A stretch of DNA of 64,000 nucleotides from Microbacterium kunmingense (GTDB taxonomy: Bacteria > Actinomycetota > Actinomycetes > Actinomycetales > Microbacteriaceae): NCBI RefSeq assembly GCF_023155745.1, contig NZ_JAKNUS010000008.1, forward strand, positions 110,696-174,695. Reading direction: 5' to 3'. The translations under genes and the position numbers were made by a program. Within the stretch, counting starts at the first letter, position 1; every line of letters starts with the position of its first letter. Of this stretch, positions 16,898 through 26,212 are shown piece after piece. Under the pieces are notes generated by a model. It saw nothing but the letters and a program-made list of their open reading frames with translations. It ran no database searches and had not been told where the DNA came from.

Positions 16898-17709
16898 CCA
16901 CGTCCTTCGACCTCGCCCGCTTCGAGGGGATCGACCTCGACAGCCTGATCGCCGAGGCGTCGCTGCAGACCCGCATCGACCGCAAATACGTCCTCAGCCG
17001 GGAGTCGGCACGCCACGTTGTGGCCGGCTTCGACGACGCCACACGCGTTCTGGACACCCACGGCATCCGCTCCTTCCGATACGAATCGGTGTATTTCGAC
17101 ACCCCCGACCTGCTCAGTTTCCGCATGGCGGCGCACCCGCGACGACGTCGCTTCAAGCTCCGCACCCGCACCTACCTCGACGCGCAGGCGGCTTTCCTCG
17201 AGCTCAAGACGCGCGGGGCGCGGAGCGCCACCGTGAAGGAGCGCGTCCGATACCCCCACACGGAGCGCACCACGCTCACCGACCTTGCCCGCAGCTACGC
17301 CGCCGAGGGCTTTTCCGCCATCGGTGTCGCCGAGGAGCGGGCCGACGACCTCGGTTCACGGCTCACCACGACCTACCGGCGGGCGACGTTCGTCGCTCCC
17401 GACGGCTCGGCCCGCTGCACGCTCGACACCGAGCTGCGCTGGGTCGACGTCGAGGGGATGACGCTCCTCACCCCCCGCCTGGCGGTGATCGAGACGAAGT
17501 CGGGCTCCGCGGCATCCGCCTTCGACCGCGCGCTCTGGCGCGCCGGGCACCGTCCCGTGAGCATCAGCAAGTACGCCACGGGGCTCGCCGCGCTCCACCC
17601 CGGCCTTCCCCGCAATCGGTGGGCGCGTCTCCTGCGCGGGCCGTTCGCCGACGCGATCCGCCACCACCCGACCCGACAGAAGGAGACCCCATGCGCACCC
17701 GCCGCCTGA
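16894..17709 (+). CDS. VTC-domain polyphosphate polymerase
   Basis: A 271-residue triphosphate-tunnel enzyme from ATG 16894. Tunnel residues are visible: K31 (TRIDRKYVLS), the basic strand R83-R92 (RRRRFKLRTRTY), E103/K105 (FLELKTRG), K115/R117 (VKERVRY), the late acidic strand VIETKSG, and SKYATG. This is the bacterial form of the yeast Vtc4 catalytic domain, which makes polyphosphate from ATP. No SPX domain is present. Membrane tethering probably comes from the coupled DUF4956 protein. Confidence 0.88.
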   Translation: MTTSFDLARFEGIDLDSLIAEASLQTRIDRKYVLSRESARHVVAGFDDATRVLDTHGIRSFRYESVYFDTPDLLSFRMAAHPRRRRFKLRTRTYLDAQAAFLELKTRGARSATVKERVRYPHTERTTLTDLARSYAAEGFSAIGVAEERADDLGSRLTTTYRRATFVAPDGSARCTLDTELRWVDVEGMTLLTPRLAVIETKSGSAASAFDRALWRAGHRPVSISKYATGLAALHPGLPRNRWARLLRGPFADAIRHHPTRQKETPCAPAA

Positions 17710-19289
17710 TCCTGCCCCTCATCCCGCTGAGCCTCGCCGGACTCGTCCTCGCCGGCTGTGCGACCACCATCGCGCTTCCGACTGAGACGTCCGACACCTC
17801 CGGAGGATCTCAGACCAGCCAGAGCGAGACGACCGTCGCCACGACGACGGACACCACCGCCGAGGCCGTTCTCGCGGCCAACGAGAACGCGACAGTCGTG
17901 CGCGACGACGAATGGTCGGCGAGCGATGCGTCCGAGATCACCCTCACCGGTGACGGGGCGACGACCTCCGCCTCCGGCGTCACCACCGAGGAAGGCACGG
18001 TGACGATCACCGAATCCGGGGTGTACCGCCTGAGCGGCGACCTCACGGGCTCGGTGGTGGTCGCCGCCCCCGACGACGCTCTGGTCGTGCTGATCCTCGA
18101 CGGCGTCACCATCACCAACGCCGATGGACCCGCCATCGAGGTGGTCACCGCCGACGACGTCGCCGTCTCCCTCGCCGAGGGGAGCACGAACACCCTCTCG
18201 GATGCCTCGTCCTACGCCGACGACGCCGATGCCAACGCGGCGCTGTACAGCGCCGCCGACCTGACCATCACCGGCACCGGCTCGTTGACGGTGGCGGGGA
18301 ACGGCAACGACGGCATCGCCGGCACCGACGATCTCGCCGTCCTGTCGGGCACCATCACCGTCACAGCCGTCGACGACGGTCTGCGGGGGGAGGACTCGGT
18401 CTCGATCGAGGGCGGCACCGTCTCCATCGACGCCGGCGGGGACGCGATCAAGAGCGACAACGAAGAGGAGGACACCCGCGGCTACATCCTCCTCGAGGAC
18501 GGCGCGGTCGATCTGACGGCGGGTGACGACGGTCTCGACGCGTACACCGACATCGTCATCACCGGAAGCACGCTCTCGGTGGCGGCATCGGGCGACGGCG
18601 CGCACGCCGACTCCGTGCTCGTCGTCGCCGGTGGGACGGTCATCGTCACCGAGTCCTACGAGGCACTGGAAGCCCCGGCCGTCACGATCGAAGGAGGCGA
18701 GATCGACATCACCGCCTCGGACGACGGCATCAACGCCGCCAGCCCGACCTCGACCGGCGGCGGCATGGCTGACACCGGCGAGACGATCGACGTCAACGGG
18801 GGCACCGTCGTCGTCCGGGCGGGCGGCGACGGACTGGATTCGAACGGCTCGCTGACCATGTCGGGCGGCTCGCTGACGGTCTTCGGTCCGCAGGGGGCTC
18901 GGGGCGATGGCGCGCTGGACGCCAACGGCGCCTTCGCCGTGACCGGCGGGACCCTCGTGACGGTGGGCGGCGCGGGCGTCGCACAGGCATCGGGCGACAG
19001 CTCGACCCAGCCGTGGCTCTCGGCCACCGCATCGGGAAGCGCGGGCGACCTCATCGAGCTCGTCGACGACGCTGGCGAGACCGTGCTATCCCTCACGGCG
19101 GAGGTGTCTTTCAGCACGATCGTCATCTCGTCGCCCGATCTCGTCGCCGACGCCGAATACACCGTCATGGTGGCCGGCGAGTCGGTGACCACCGTCACCG
19201 AGGGCACCGCGACGATCGGTCAGGGCGGCCCGGGCGGCCAGCCCGGCGGCGGTGCCGGCGGACCCGGAGGGGGCGGCCAGCGCCTCTGA
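17691..19289 (+). CDS. Cthe_2159-type (DUF4353) carbohydrate-binding lipoprotein
   Basis: A 532-residue lipoprotein: signal peptide with lipobox L-A-G-C, cysteine 23. A Ser/Thr-rich linker is followed by a long parallel beta-helix made of repeated short strands (SGDLTGSVVVAAPDDALVV, GSLTVAGNGNDGI, DDGLRGEDSVSIEGGTVSID, DDGLDAYTDIVIT, DDGINAASP). The Cthe_2159 founder binds cellulose and polygalacturonate. The C-terminus is Gly/Pro-rich. ATG 17691 overlaps the VTC gene by 19 bp, so it is the last gene of the same operon. Likely a surface polymer-binding component. Confidence 0.87.
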   Translation: MRTRRLILPLIPLSLAGLVLAGCATTIALPTETSDTSGGSQTSQSETTVATTTDTTAEAVLAANENATVVRDDEWSASDASEITLTGDGATTSASGVTTEEGTVTITESGVYRLSGDLTGSVVVAAPDDALVVLILDGVTITNADGPAIEVVTADDVAVSLAEGSTNTLSDASSYADDADANAALYSAADLTITGTGSLTVAGNGNDGIAGTDDLAVLSGTITVTAVDDGLRGEDSVSIEGGTVSIDAGGDAIKSDNEEEDTRGYILLEDGAVDLTAGDDGLDAYTDIVITGSTLSVAASGDGAHADSVLVVAGGTVIVTESYEALEAPAVTIEGGEIDITASDDGINAASPTSTGGGMADTGETIDVNGGTVVVRAGGDGLDSNGSLTMSGGSLTVFGPQGARGDGALDANGAFAVTGGTLVTVGGAGVAQASGDSSTQPWLSATASGSAGDLIELVDDAGETVLSLTAEVSFSTIVISSPDLVADAEYTVMVAGESVTTVTEGTATIGQGGPGGQPGGGAGGPGGGGQRL

Positions 19290-19299
19290 CCCTCAGACC

Positions 19300-19341
19300 G
19301 GCATCCGTCGATCGCCTCCCCCGGTGCGGTCGGCGGATGCC
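19300..19341. terminator. Bidirectional terminator candidate
   Basis: GGCATCCG (19300-19307) and CGGATGCC (19334-19341) form an 8-bp stem between the convergent lipoprotein and histidine-kinase genes, with a 26-base loop. Confidence 0.45.
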
Positions 19342-19369
19342 GCTGTGCGCGGCCCTTACCGGCGGACGG

Positions 19370-20812
19370 TCAGAGCGGAAGCCGCACCGAGAAGGCCGTC
19401 CGACCCGGCGCGCTGCGGACGCCGATCGTCCCGCCATGCGCACCGATGATTGCCTGCGCGATCGAGAGCCCGAGGCCCGTGCTCCCGGCATCCCGATTGC
19501 GGGAGGAATCGCCTCTCACGAAGCGCTCGAAGAGCACCTCGCGGACGGCAGGGTCGATGCCGGGGCCGTCGTCCTCGACCTCGAGCACCGCCTCATCGCC
19601 GTCGCGTGCCAGCCTCGTCGTGACGATCGTGCCCTCCGGGGTGTGCGTGCGCGCGTTCCGAAGCAGATTCAGGATGACCTGTCGCAGCCGATTCTCATCT
19701 CCGCGGACCTCGATCTGATCCTCACTGATGTCCAGGCGCCACTCACGCGCGGGGTCCGCGGCGTGCGCATCGCTGACCGCGTCGATGGCGAGGAGGGTGA
19801 GGCTCACCGGCTCGCGCCGCAGCGGCTGTCCGGCGTCCAGCCGCGCGAGAAGGAGGAGGTCGTCGACCAGCGATGCCATCCGCTCCGATTCTGCAGCGAT
19901 CCGATCGAAAGACCGCGCCTGGGTCGGCGTCATCGGCGCGGCCTCCCCGAGGGAGAGCTGCGCGTATCCGCGGATCGACGCCAGCGGCGTGCGAAGCTCA
20001 TGGCTGGCGTCGGCGATGAAGCGGCGGAGCCGTTCCTCGCTCTGATGGCGTGCGGCCAGGGCGGCCTCGATATGGCCGAGAAGGGTGTTCAGACTCGCCC
20101 CGACGCGGCCCACCTCGGTGTGGGTGTCGACGTCTCCCGACGGGACGCGCTCGGGGATGTCGACCTCACCCTCCGACAGCGGCCGGGAAGCCACTCGCTG
20201 CGCGACGTCGGCGACCCGGTCGAGGGGTCGGAGCGTTTGGCGCACGAAGACCGAGAGGGCGATGACGACGACGACGAGAGACCCGCCGGCGACCGCGACG
20301 AGGATGACGCTCAACGCGGACGTGGTCGCGGTGACCTCCTCCAGGGGGAGCCCGGCGACCACCGTCGTTCCGCGATGCGTGTCGGCCGCCACACGGAAGG
20401 CGCCCAGGTCGGCGAGGGTGACCGTGGTCGGGGTCCGCGGGGAGAGATCGGCGGCTTCGATGATGTCGATCTGCGTCTCGGTCAGCGCGAGGTCGGTTCC
20501 CGACGGTGTGACGTACTGCGAGCTGACGACGGCGCCGTCGGCGTCGAGGACCAGCTGCAGCGTTCCCGCGCGCGGCGCCGGGGCCGGCCGCCCGTCGGTC
20601 GGGCCCGGCGTGCGGGAATCCTCCGGCACCGCCTCGTCGCTGCGGCCGACCGCGAAATCGAGTCCCTCCAGCACCTGCGCATCCAGTCGCTCGTACACGA
20701 ACGACTGGAGCGCGACGACCGTCGTGGCACCGGTGACGATGAACCCCGCGGCGACGACACCCGCCGTGCCGACGACGAGGGTGCGCCGGAGCGTCCAGCG
20801 ACGCCGCGTCAT
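19370..20812 (-). CDS. Sensor histidine kinase (HAMP type)
   Basis: A 480-residue kinase. Two membrane helices (about 11-35 and 166-190) flank an extracytoplasmic sensor of about 130 residues; a HAMP domain follows, then a HisKA domain with phospho-acceptor His271 (FIADASHELRTPLASIRGYAQL) and HATPase motifs (LNLLRNARTHTPEGT, VEDDGPGIDP, STGLGLSIAQAIIGAHGG). Its start overlaps the response-regulator stop (ATGA). It faces the VTC operon and may sense an envelope signal, but that link is only positional. Confidence 0.92.
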   Translation of the reverse strand: MTRRRWTLRRTLVVGTAGVVAAGFIVTGATTVVALQSFVYERLDAQVLEGLDFAVGRSDEAVPEDSRTPGPTDGRPAPAPRAGTLQLVLDADGAVVSSQYVTPSGTDLALTETQIDIIEAADLSPRTPTTVTLADLGAFRVAADTHRGTTVVAGLPLEEVTATTSALSVILVAVAGGSLVVVVIALSVFVRQTLRPLDRVADVAQRVASRPLSEGEVDIPERVPSGDVDTHTEVGRVGASLNTLLGHIEAALAARHQSEERLRRFIADASHELRTPLASIRGYAQLSLGEAAPMTPTQARSFDRIAAESERMASLVDDLLLLARLDAGQPLRREPVSLTLLAIDAVSDAHAADPAREWRLDISEDQIEVRGDENRLRQVILNLLRNARTHTPEGTIVTTRLARDGDEAVLEVEDDGPGIDPAVREVLFERFVRGDSSRNRDAGSTGLGLSIAQAIIGAHGGTIGVRSAPGRTAFSVRLPL

Positions 20813-21537
20813 GACGCGGATTTGATCGTGTAGCCGACCCCCCGCACGGTGTGGATGAGCGGTTCGCCGAGGGTGTCGATCTTCTTGCGCAGGTAGGAGA
20901 TGTAGATCTCCACCACGCTGGAGTTCCCGCCGAAGTCGTAGCTCCAGACCTGGTCGAGGATCTGCGCCTTGCTCAGCACGCGCCGCGGGTTCTGCATCAG
21001 GTAGCGCAGCAGTTCGAACTCCTTGGCGGTCAACCTGATGGCGGTGCCGCCGCGCTCGACCTCGTACGTCTCCTCGTCGAGCGTGAGGTCGCCGACCGTC
21101 AGTCGCGGGTCGTTCGCCGCCACCACCGCGACGTGCCGGCGGGCCATGTTGCGCAGTCGCACCACGACCTCCTCCAGGTTGAAGGGCTTGGTGACGTAGT
21201 CGTCGCCGCCGGCGGCGATGCCGGCGATGCGATCCTCGACGGCGTCCTTCGCGGTGAGGAAGAGAACAGGCACGTCGTTGCCGCTCGCGCGCACGCGGGC
21301 GAGCACCTCCATCCCGTCCAGGCCGGGCATCATGATGTCGAGGACGAGGATGTCGGGGCCGAATTCGCGCACCAGGTTCAAGGCCTCCTGACCGTTCCCG
21401 GCGGTGCGCGCGTCCCATCCCGCGTGGGACAGGGCCATGCGCAGCAGGTCGCTCAGATTCGCCTCATCGTCGACGATGAGGGCGCGGATCGGCGTTCCGT
21501 CCGGTCGGGTCAGCGATGCGGGTGCCGTCATGGTCAT
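20809..21537 (-). CDS. OmpR-family response regulator
   Basis: A 242-residue regulator. The receiver has acidic residues D23-D24, phospho-acceptor Asp67 (PDILVLDIMMPGLDG) and the conserved Lys in DDYVTKPF; the C-terminal winged helix shows LTAKEFELLRYLMQNPRRVLS and VVEIYISYLRKKID. ATG 21537 follows a GGGGAA ribosome-binding stretch and is chosen over 21582. First gene of the two-component operon; resembles TrcR/TcrX/CseB-type regulators. Confidence 0.92.
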   Translation of the reverse strand: MTMTAPASLTRPDGTPIRALIVDDEANLSDLLRMALSHAGWDARTAGNGQEALNLVREFGPDILVLDIMMPGLDGMEVLARVRASGNDVPVLFLTAKDAVEDRIAGIAAGGDDYVTKPFNLEEVVVRLRNMARRHVAVVAANDPRLTVGDLTLDEETYEVERGGTAIRLTAKEFELLRYLMQNPRRVLSKAQILDQVWSYDFGGNSSVVEIYISYLRKKIDTLGEPLIHTVRGVGYTIKSAS

Positions 21538-21636
21538 AGTGTTCCCCGGTTCTCGATGCGCCGCCACGGATGTGTCGACCATGTCCTCGTCACCTTGGAG
21601 AGAGCTATGACTCCGCTCTCGCGCTCCCCAGCGTCG

Positions 21637-23292
21637 TCAGCTGACCCGCCCGTCGCCGGGCCGAGACACCCGCAGCCACCGGAAGCCGTACGGTGCGATC
21701 TCCATCCCGATGCGCCCCTTCTCCCCCAGCGGCATCCGGTCCGCCGCCAGCAGATCGACCAGCTGGGTCCCGTCCGGCTCGTCGGGGAGGGCGAACGAGA
21801 TCGTCGCCGGCACGTCGGCGAAGTTGTGCACGGCCACCATCGCCCCGACCTCGGCGGTGAGCCTGTGCACCAGGACGGCAGGCACGTCGTGCTCGATGAC
21901 CTCGAACGTGCCCCACCCGAGCTCGGGCGAGATCCGGTAGCGCGCGATGAGGTCGCGGACGAAGTGCAGCAGCGAATCGCGGTCCTCGATCTGATCGGCC
22001 ACATTGACGTGCTCGGGGGCGTATCCGTCGCCCGGCAGCTGCGCGGGAAGACGCGACGGCGCGGCATCCGAGAATCCGCCGTTGCGCTCCCTCGACCACT
22101 GCATCGGCGTCCGCACCGCCTCGCGACTCTTGTCGTCGGGGTTCTCGCCCATGCCGATCTCCTCACCGTAGAAGAGGACAGGGGTGCCGGGGAGGGTGAA
22201 CAGCAGGCTGTATGCCATGCGGATGCGACGGGGATCGCCGCCCAGCATCGTCGGCAGCCGCCGCACGATGCCGCGCCCGTAGATCCGCTGGCTCTCGTCG
22301 GGCGCGAGCGCCTCGAAGACCTCCTGGCGCTCGTCGTCGCTCAGCTGGTCGAGGGTCAGCTCGTCATGGTTGCGCACGAAGTTGGCGAACTGGGCCTCCA
22401 CCGGCAGCTCCGGTCGCGACCGGAGCGCCTCGATGAGCGGGGCGGGATCGTGCCGCACGAGGGACAGGTAGAGCCGCTGCATCGCGACGAAGTCGAACTG
22501 CATGGTGAGCTCGTCGCCGTCCTCACCGCCGAAGTACACCACCTGCTCGTCGTAGGGGAGGTTCACCTCTCCCAGGAGGATCGCCTCGCTCGAGCGACGC
22601 TGGAGGAACTGCCGCACGTTCCGCAGGTAACGATGCGGGTCGGTCATCTCGGGGATCTCCAGGAGGGAGGGCACCGCGTCGACGCGGAATCCCGACACCC
22701 CGAGCTGCAGCCAGAACCCGACGGTCTTGGCGATCTCATCGCGCACCTTCGGGTTGGCGATGTTCAGGTCGGGCTGATGCGGGTAGAAGCTGTGGAGATA
22801 CCACTCCCCCGTCTTCTCCTCGAGTTCCCAAATGCCGTCGGCCTCGCCGGGGAACACCGGGTTCTTCTGGTTCTTCGGCGGCGGGTCGCTCCGCCAGATG
22901 TAGAAGTCGCGGAACGGCGAGTTCTTGCTGCGCTTGGCGGCGAGGAACCAGGGGTGACGGTCGGAGGTGTGGTTGACGACGAGGTCGACGATCACCCGCA
23001 TCCCCCGATCGCGCGCAGTGCGCACGACCTCGACGAAGTCGCCGAACGAGCCCAGGCGCGGGTCGATGCCGTAGAAGTCGGCGACGTCGTAGCCGTCGTC
23101 GAGGTCGGGGGTGGGGTAGATCGGCATGAGCCACAGGCATGTCACCCCCAGTTGCGCCAGGTAGTCGATGCGGGCGGCGAGCCCCTGCAGGTCGCCGATG
23201 CCGTCGCCGTCGGAGTCGAGGTAGGTCTCGACGTCGAGACAGTAGATGACCGCGCTCTTCCACCACAGGTCGCTGGTGTCGGTGATTCTCAT
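21637..23292 (-). CDS. GH13 alpha-glucan enzyme (trehalose-synthase-like)
   Basis: A 551-residue GH13 protein with the complete catalytic triad: nucleophile D205 (GFRVDAVPS), acid/base E242 (ILLGEVNLP) and D310 (FVRNHDELT), plus VVNHTSDRHPWF of region I. The layout matches the trehalose synthase/maltose-metabolising subfamily, without the C-terminal kinase domain some have. Its start overlaps the upstream LLM oxidoreductase stop (ATGA), so the two are co-expressed. Whether it isomerises maltose or hydrolyses a glucan cannot be decided. Confidence 0.88.
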   Translation of the reverse strand: MRITDTSDLWWKSAVIYCLDVETYLDSDGDGIGDLQGLAARIDYLAQLGVTCLWLMPIYPTPDLDDGYDVADFYGIDPRLGSFGDFVEVVRTARDRGMRVIVDLVVNHTSDRHPWFLAAKRSKNSPFRDFYIWRSDPPPKNQKNPVFPGEADGIWELEEKTGEWYLHSFYPHQPDLNIANPKVRDEIAKTVGFWLQLGVSGFRVDAVPSLLEIPEMTDPHRYLRNVRQFLQRRSSEAILLGEVNLPYDEQVVYFGGEDGDELTMQFDFVAMQRLYLSLVRHDPAPLIEALRSRPELPVEAQFANFVRNHDELTLDQLSDDERQEVFEALAPDESQRIYGRGIVRRLPTMLGGDPRRIRMAYSLLFTLPGTPVLFYGEEIGMGENPDDKSREAVRTPMQWSRERNGGFSDAAPSRLPAQLPGDGYAPEHVNVADQIEDRDSLLHFVRDLIARYRISPELGWGTFEVIEHDVPAVLVHRLTAEVGAMVAVHNFADVPATISFALPDEPDGTQLVDLLAADRMPLGEKGRIGMEIAPYGFRWLRVSRPGDGRVS

Positions 23293-24254
23293 ACGAGCTC
23301 CCGGAGGCGAGGAAGGATGCTGCGCTCGGACGCCGCGAGGAAGTCGGCCTGGTCGCGCCCGACGTGGTGGAGATACACGCGGTCGAAGCCGATGTCGACG
23401 AGCTCGGCGACCCGCCCGGCGAGCGCCCGAGGATCATGATCGACCAGCACCGCCCTGCGCAGCTCCGCCTCGTCGGGATCACCGACGGCACGATCGAAGT
23501 CTTCGGGCTGCTCGAAGTCCCACGCCTCCGGCGGCGAGACCAGGCCGTTCGGCCACTGGTCCTTCGCCAGGGCGATCGCCTCGGCGTCGGTGTCGGCGAA
23601 GCTGACGTGCACCTGCAGCACGAGGGGCCCGGTGCCGCCTCCTTCGCGGTAGGCGTCGATCACGTCGCGCAGCACGTCGGGCGCCTGGGCGACCGTGGCG
23701 AACCCGTCGGCCCACGACCCTGCCCACCGCGCAGTCTGCGTGCTCACCGCAGCGGCGAAGAAGGGCGGCGGCGCCTCGGGCCGCGACCAGACGCGGGCGC
23801 GGTCGACGCGGATGAGACCATCGTGGCTCACCTCCTCGCCCGCGAGGAGCCGGCGCATGACCGTCGCGCTCTCGAGCAGGCGCGCGTTGCGGATATCCTT
23901 CTCGGGCCACGGGTCGCCGGTGACGTGCTCGTTCATCGCCTCCCCGCTGCCGAGCGCCGCCCAGAAGCGGCCGGGGAACATCTCGCCGAGGGTGGCGATG
24001 GCCTGTGCGTGGACGACCGGGTGGTACCGCTGACCCGGCGCCGTCACCACGCCGAAGGACATGCGGGTGGTCGCGAGGGCCGCGGCCAGCCACGACCAGG
24101 CGTAGCCGGACTCCCCCTGTCTCACGCCCCACGGCGACAGATGGTCGGAGCACATGGCGGCGTCGAAGCCCGCGGCTTCGGCGCCCTGGACATCGCGCAG
24201 CAGCGCGCTGGGCGGAATCTGTTCGTGCGAGGCGTGGAATCCGATGACGACCAT
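23289..24254 (-). CDS. LLM-class flavin/F420-dependent oxidoreductase
   Basis: A 321-residue luciferase-like TIM-barrel enzyme: MVVIGFHASHEQI at the start, FDAAMCSDHLSPW, GQRYHPVVHAQAIATL, PGRFWAALGSGEAMNEHVTG. The sequence resembles the subgroup believed to have moved from F420 back to FMN and which is often next to trehalose-synthase-like genes. The cofactor therefore cannot be fixed from sequence; CofD is encoded elsewhere in this window at 54961, so F420 may be available. Coupled to the GH13 gene. Confidence 0.85.
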   Translation of the reverse strand: MVVIGFHASHEQIPPSALLRDVQGAEAAGFDAAMCSDHLSPWGVRQGESGYAWSWLAAALATTRMSFGVVTAPGQRYHPVVHAQAIATLGEMFPGRFWAALGSGEAMNEHVTGDPWPEKDIRNARLLESATVMRRLLAGEEVSHDGLIRVDRARVWSRPEAPPPFFAAAVSTQTARWAGSWADGFATVAQAPDVLRDVIDAYREGGGTGPLVLQVHVSFADTDAEAIALAKDQWPNGLVSPPEAWDFEQPEDFDRAVGDPDEAELRRAVLVDHDPRALAGRVAELVDIGFDRVYLHHVGRDQADFLAASERSILPRLRELV

Positions 24255-24343
24255 GACTCCACCGTGCCCGCCCGAGCGGAGAACCGGGAGGGGTTCCGCT
24301 GCGCCTCACGATCGGCTAGGGCCGGGTGGCCGCCGTCGCGGGA

Positions 24344-26164
24344 TCAGACGCCGCCGCCCCCACCGCCGCCCCCGCCGCCCCCGGCCGATCCGCCGCCGCT
24401 GGATCCGCCGGAGCTCGACGACGACGCCGCGGTGGCCGACAGGCTGCCGATCCCCGCCGAGAAGGCCGCCGCGTTGAAGCCGGAGGTGCCGACGTACCAG
24501 CCGGGGGTGTGGTCGCCGTAGTAGACGGCGAGGTGCTGCGCCCACTCCTTCTCCTGGCCGAACACCACCGCGTACGGCAGCAGGCGCTCGTACAGGTGGA
24601 GCATCTCCCGGGGATCGGCGGTGTCGATCGGGCGGCGCTCGGCGCCCGACGGGGACTGCAGCATCCGGATGCGATCCGCCTCCGCCCACTCGATGAACAT
24701 CTTCAAGCCCTGGAGGTGATCGCGCACCTCCGCACCTTTCGCGCTCAGCGGTTGGACCGACAGCACGCCGACCGTCACGATCGTGAGGCCGGATCCCAGC
24801 ACGATGAGCAGGATCGGCAGGAGGGGGTCGACCGACGCCGCGAGGGCGAACGCACCGAAGAGCACGATCAGCACCCCGACGGCGATCGCGCCGACGATCG
24901 GCCACGCCCTGACGCGCGCGGGGATGGTGCGGTAGAGCCCGCGGCTCTTCAGCTCCGCGCGCCCGGCGGCGAGGATCTTCTGGGCCGTCCGGGAGAAATG
25001 GGTGTCGTTGCCGCCGAACTCGTAGATCTCGCCGGGACGGAGACCGTCCGTGAACAGGCCCTCCAGCAGCATCCGGCCATCCCGGTCGGCGAGACCGGCA
25101 TCGATCAGCTCGGCCTGGAGTTTCGCCCCGCCGAACCAGCGTTTCTCGCCCTCGAGGATCCGGATGCTGCCGACCACCGCCTGTTCGAGCACCTCGGCCG
25201 GGATCGCCTTGGCGGTCTTGCCCAGCAGCAGTGCGCTCTCAAGGGCATCGATACCCGGAGGCGGGGTGAACTCCGCGATGACCGTCGGGCGTCCCGGCGC
25301 GTTGCGCAGCGATCGGCGGTTCACCGCGATCGCCGCGCCGAGCATGCCGAGCCCGGCGATGCCCGCCGCGCCCTGGGCCCAGCCCCATCCCGACGCCAGG
25401 TAGGAATCGTCGAAGCGGGCGAAGGTGCCGGTCTCGAAACCCACCGCGATGGTCAGGGTCTCGGTCGGCGCGAGATCCTGTGCGCCCGCGGTGATGACGG
25501 CGCCGGCGGGGCTGTCAGCCGCTTCGATCCGGCAGGTGGTGGATTCGCCGAAGGCGCCCACGTAGCAGGCCTCGGCGCCGGTGAGCGCGTCGGCGAGTTC
25601 GGGTGGGACGATGAGCGTCGCCGTGACCTCCCCGAAGGGCTGACGCCACCCGTTGCCGTTGACGTCCCAGTAGAACTCGTCGCTGGTGTCGGCGAACGAG
25701 TCGGTGACGTTTCGAAGGGTGTAGGTGAACACGAACGTCTGGCGGCCCGAGAGGAAGTCGTCCGCGCGGGAGGTGACGGTCATCCACTCGCCCTCGGTCT
25801 CGACCTCGGCCGGTCGCGGGTTCCCCGCCTCGTCGGTGACCGAGACGAGCTCGGGGAAGGTCGGCTGCCCGTTGTACTCCGTCGGGATTTCGCGGCGGAG
25901 CCCCCGGTTCTGGTTCTCGGGGAAGACGGCGACGAAGGTCTCTACGACGCGCAGCGTGCTGGTGTCGTCCTCCTCGCGACCGAGGGTGAACTCGGCGTCC
26001 ATGCGCTCGAAGACGAAGTCGTCGAGATCGCCCGCGGCCGATGCCGAGGCCGGTGCCGCCGCGGACGCCGACGCGGACGGCCCCGGCACGAGAAGACCGG
26101 CGAGGGCGAGGACCCCCAGGAGGAGCGTCAGCACGGTGGCGGTGATCCGACGCGTTCGCGGCAT
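24344..26164 (-). CDS. DUF2207 membrane protein
   Basis: A 606-residue protein: signal peptide (residues 1-38), a beta-rich extracytoplasmic domain with the DUF2207 core (YNGQPTFPELVSVTDEAG, FVFTYTLRNVTDSFAD, DEFYWDVNGNGWRQPF), one helix near residue 255, two more near 440-480, and a C-terminus ending in a Ser/Gly tail of more than 20 residues. Typical length for the family. Divergent from the MarR gene. Function unknown. Confidence 0.87.
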   Translation of the reverse strand: MPRTRRITATVLTLLLGVLALAGLLVPGPSASASAAAPASASAAGDLDDFVFERMDAEFTLGREEDDTSTLRVVETFVAVFPENQNRGLRREIPTEYNGQPTFPELVSVTDEAGNPRPAEVETEGEWMTVTSRADDFLSGRQTFVFTYTLRNVTDSFADTSDEFYWDVNGNGWRQPFGEVTATLIVPPELADALTGAEACYVGAFGESTTCRIEAADSPAGAVITAGAQDLAPTETLTIAVGFETGTFARFDDSYLASGWGWAQGAAGIAGLGMLGAAIAVNRRSLRNAPGRPTVIAEFTPPPGIDALESALLLGKTAKAIPAEVLEQAVVGSIRILEGEKRWFGGAKLQAELIDAGLADRDGRMLLEGLFTDGLRPGEIYEFGGNDTHFSRTAQKILAAGRAELKSRGLYRTIPARVRAWPIVGAIAVGVLIVLFGAFALAASVDPLLPILLIVLGSGLTIVTVGVLSVQPLSAKGAEVRDHLQGLKMFIEWAEADRIRMLQSPSGAERRPIDTADPREMLHLYERLLPYAVVFGQEKEWAQHLAVYYGDHTPGWYVGTSGFNAAAFSAGIGSLSATAASSSSSGGSSGGGSAGGGGGGGGGGGV

Positions 26165-26212
26165 GCGCTCAGCCTAGGGTGCGGCGCCGTCGTCACCGGA
26201 TACCCTGGGGCG

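Noticed and set aside
19013..23439. Long plus-strand open frames opposite the kinase, regulator and GH13 genes
   Set aside because: No domain; explained by third-position GC bias of the true minus-strand genes.
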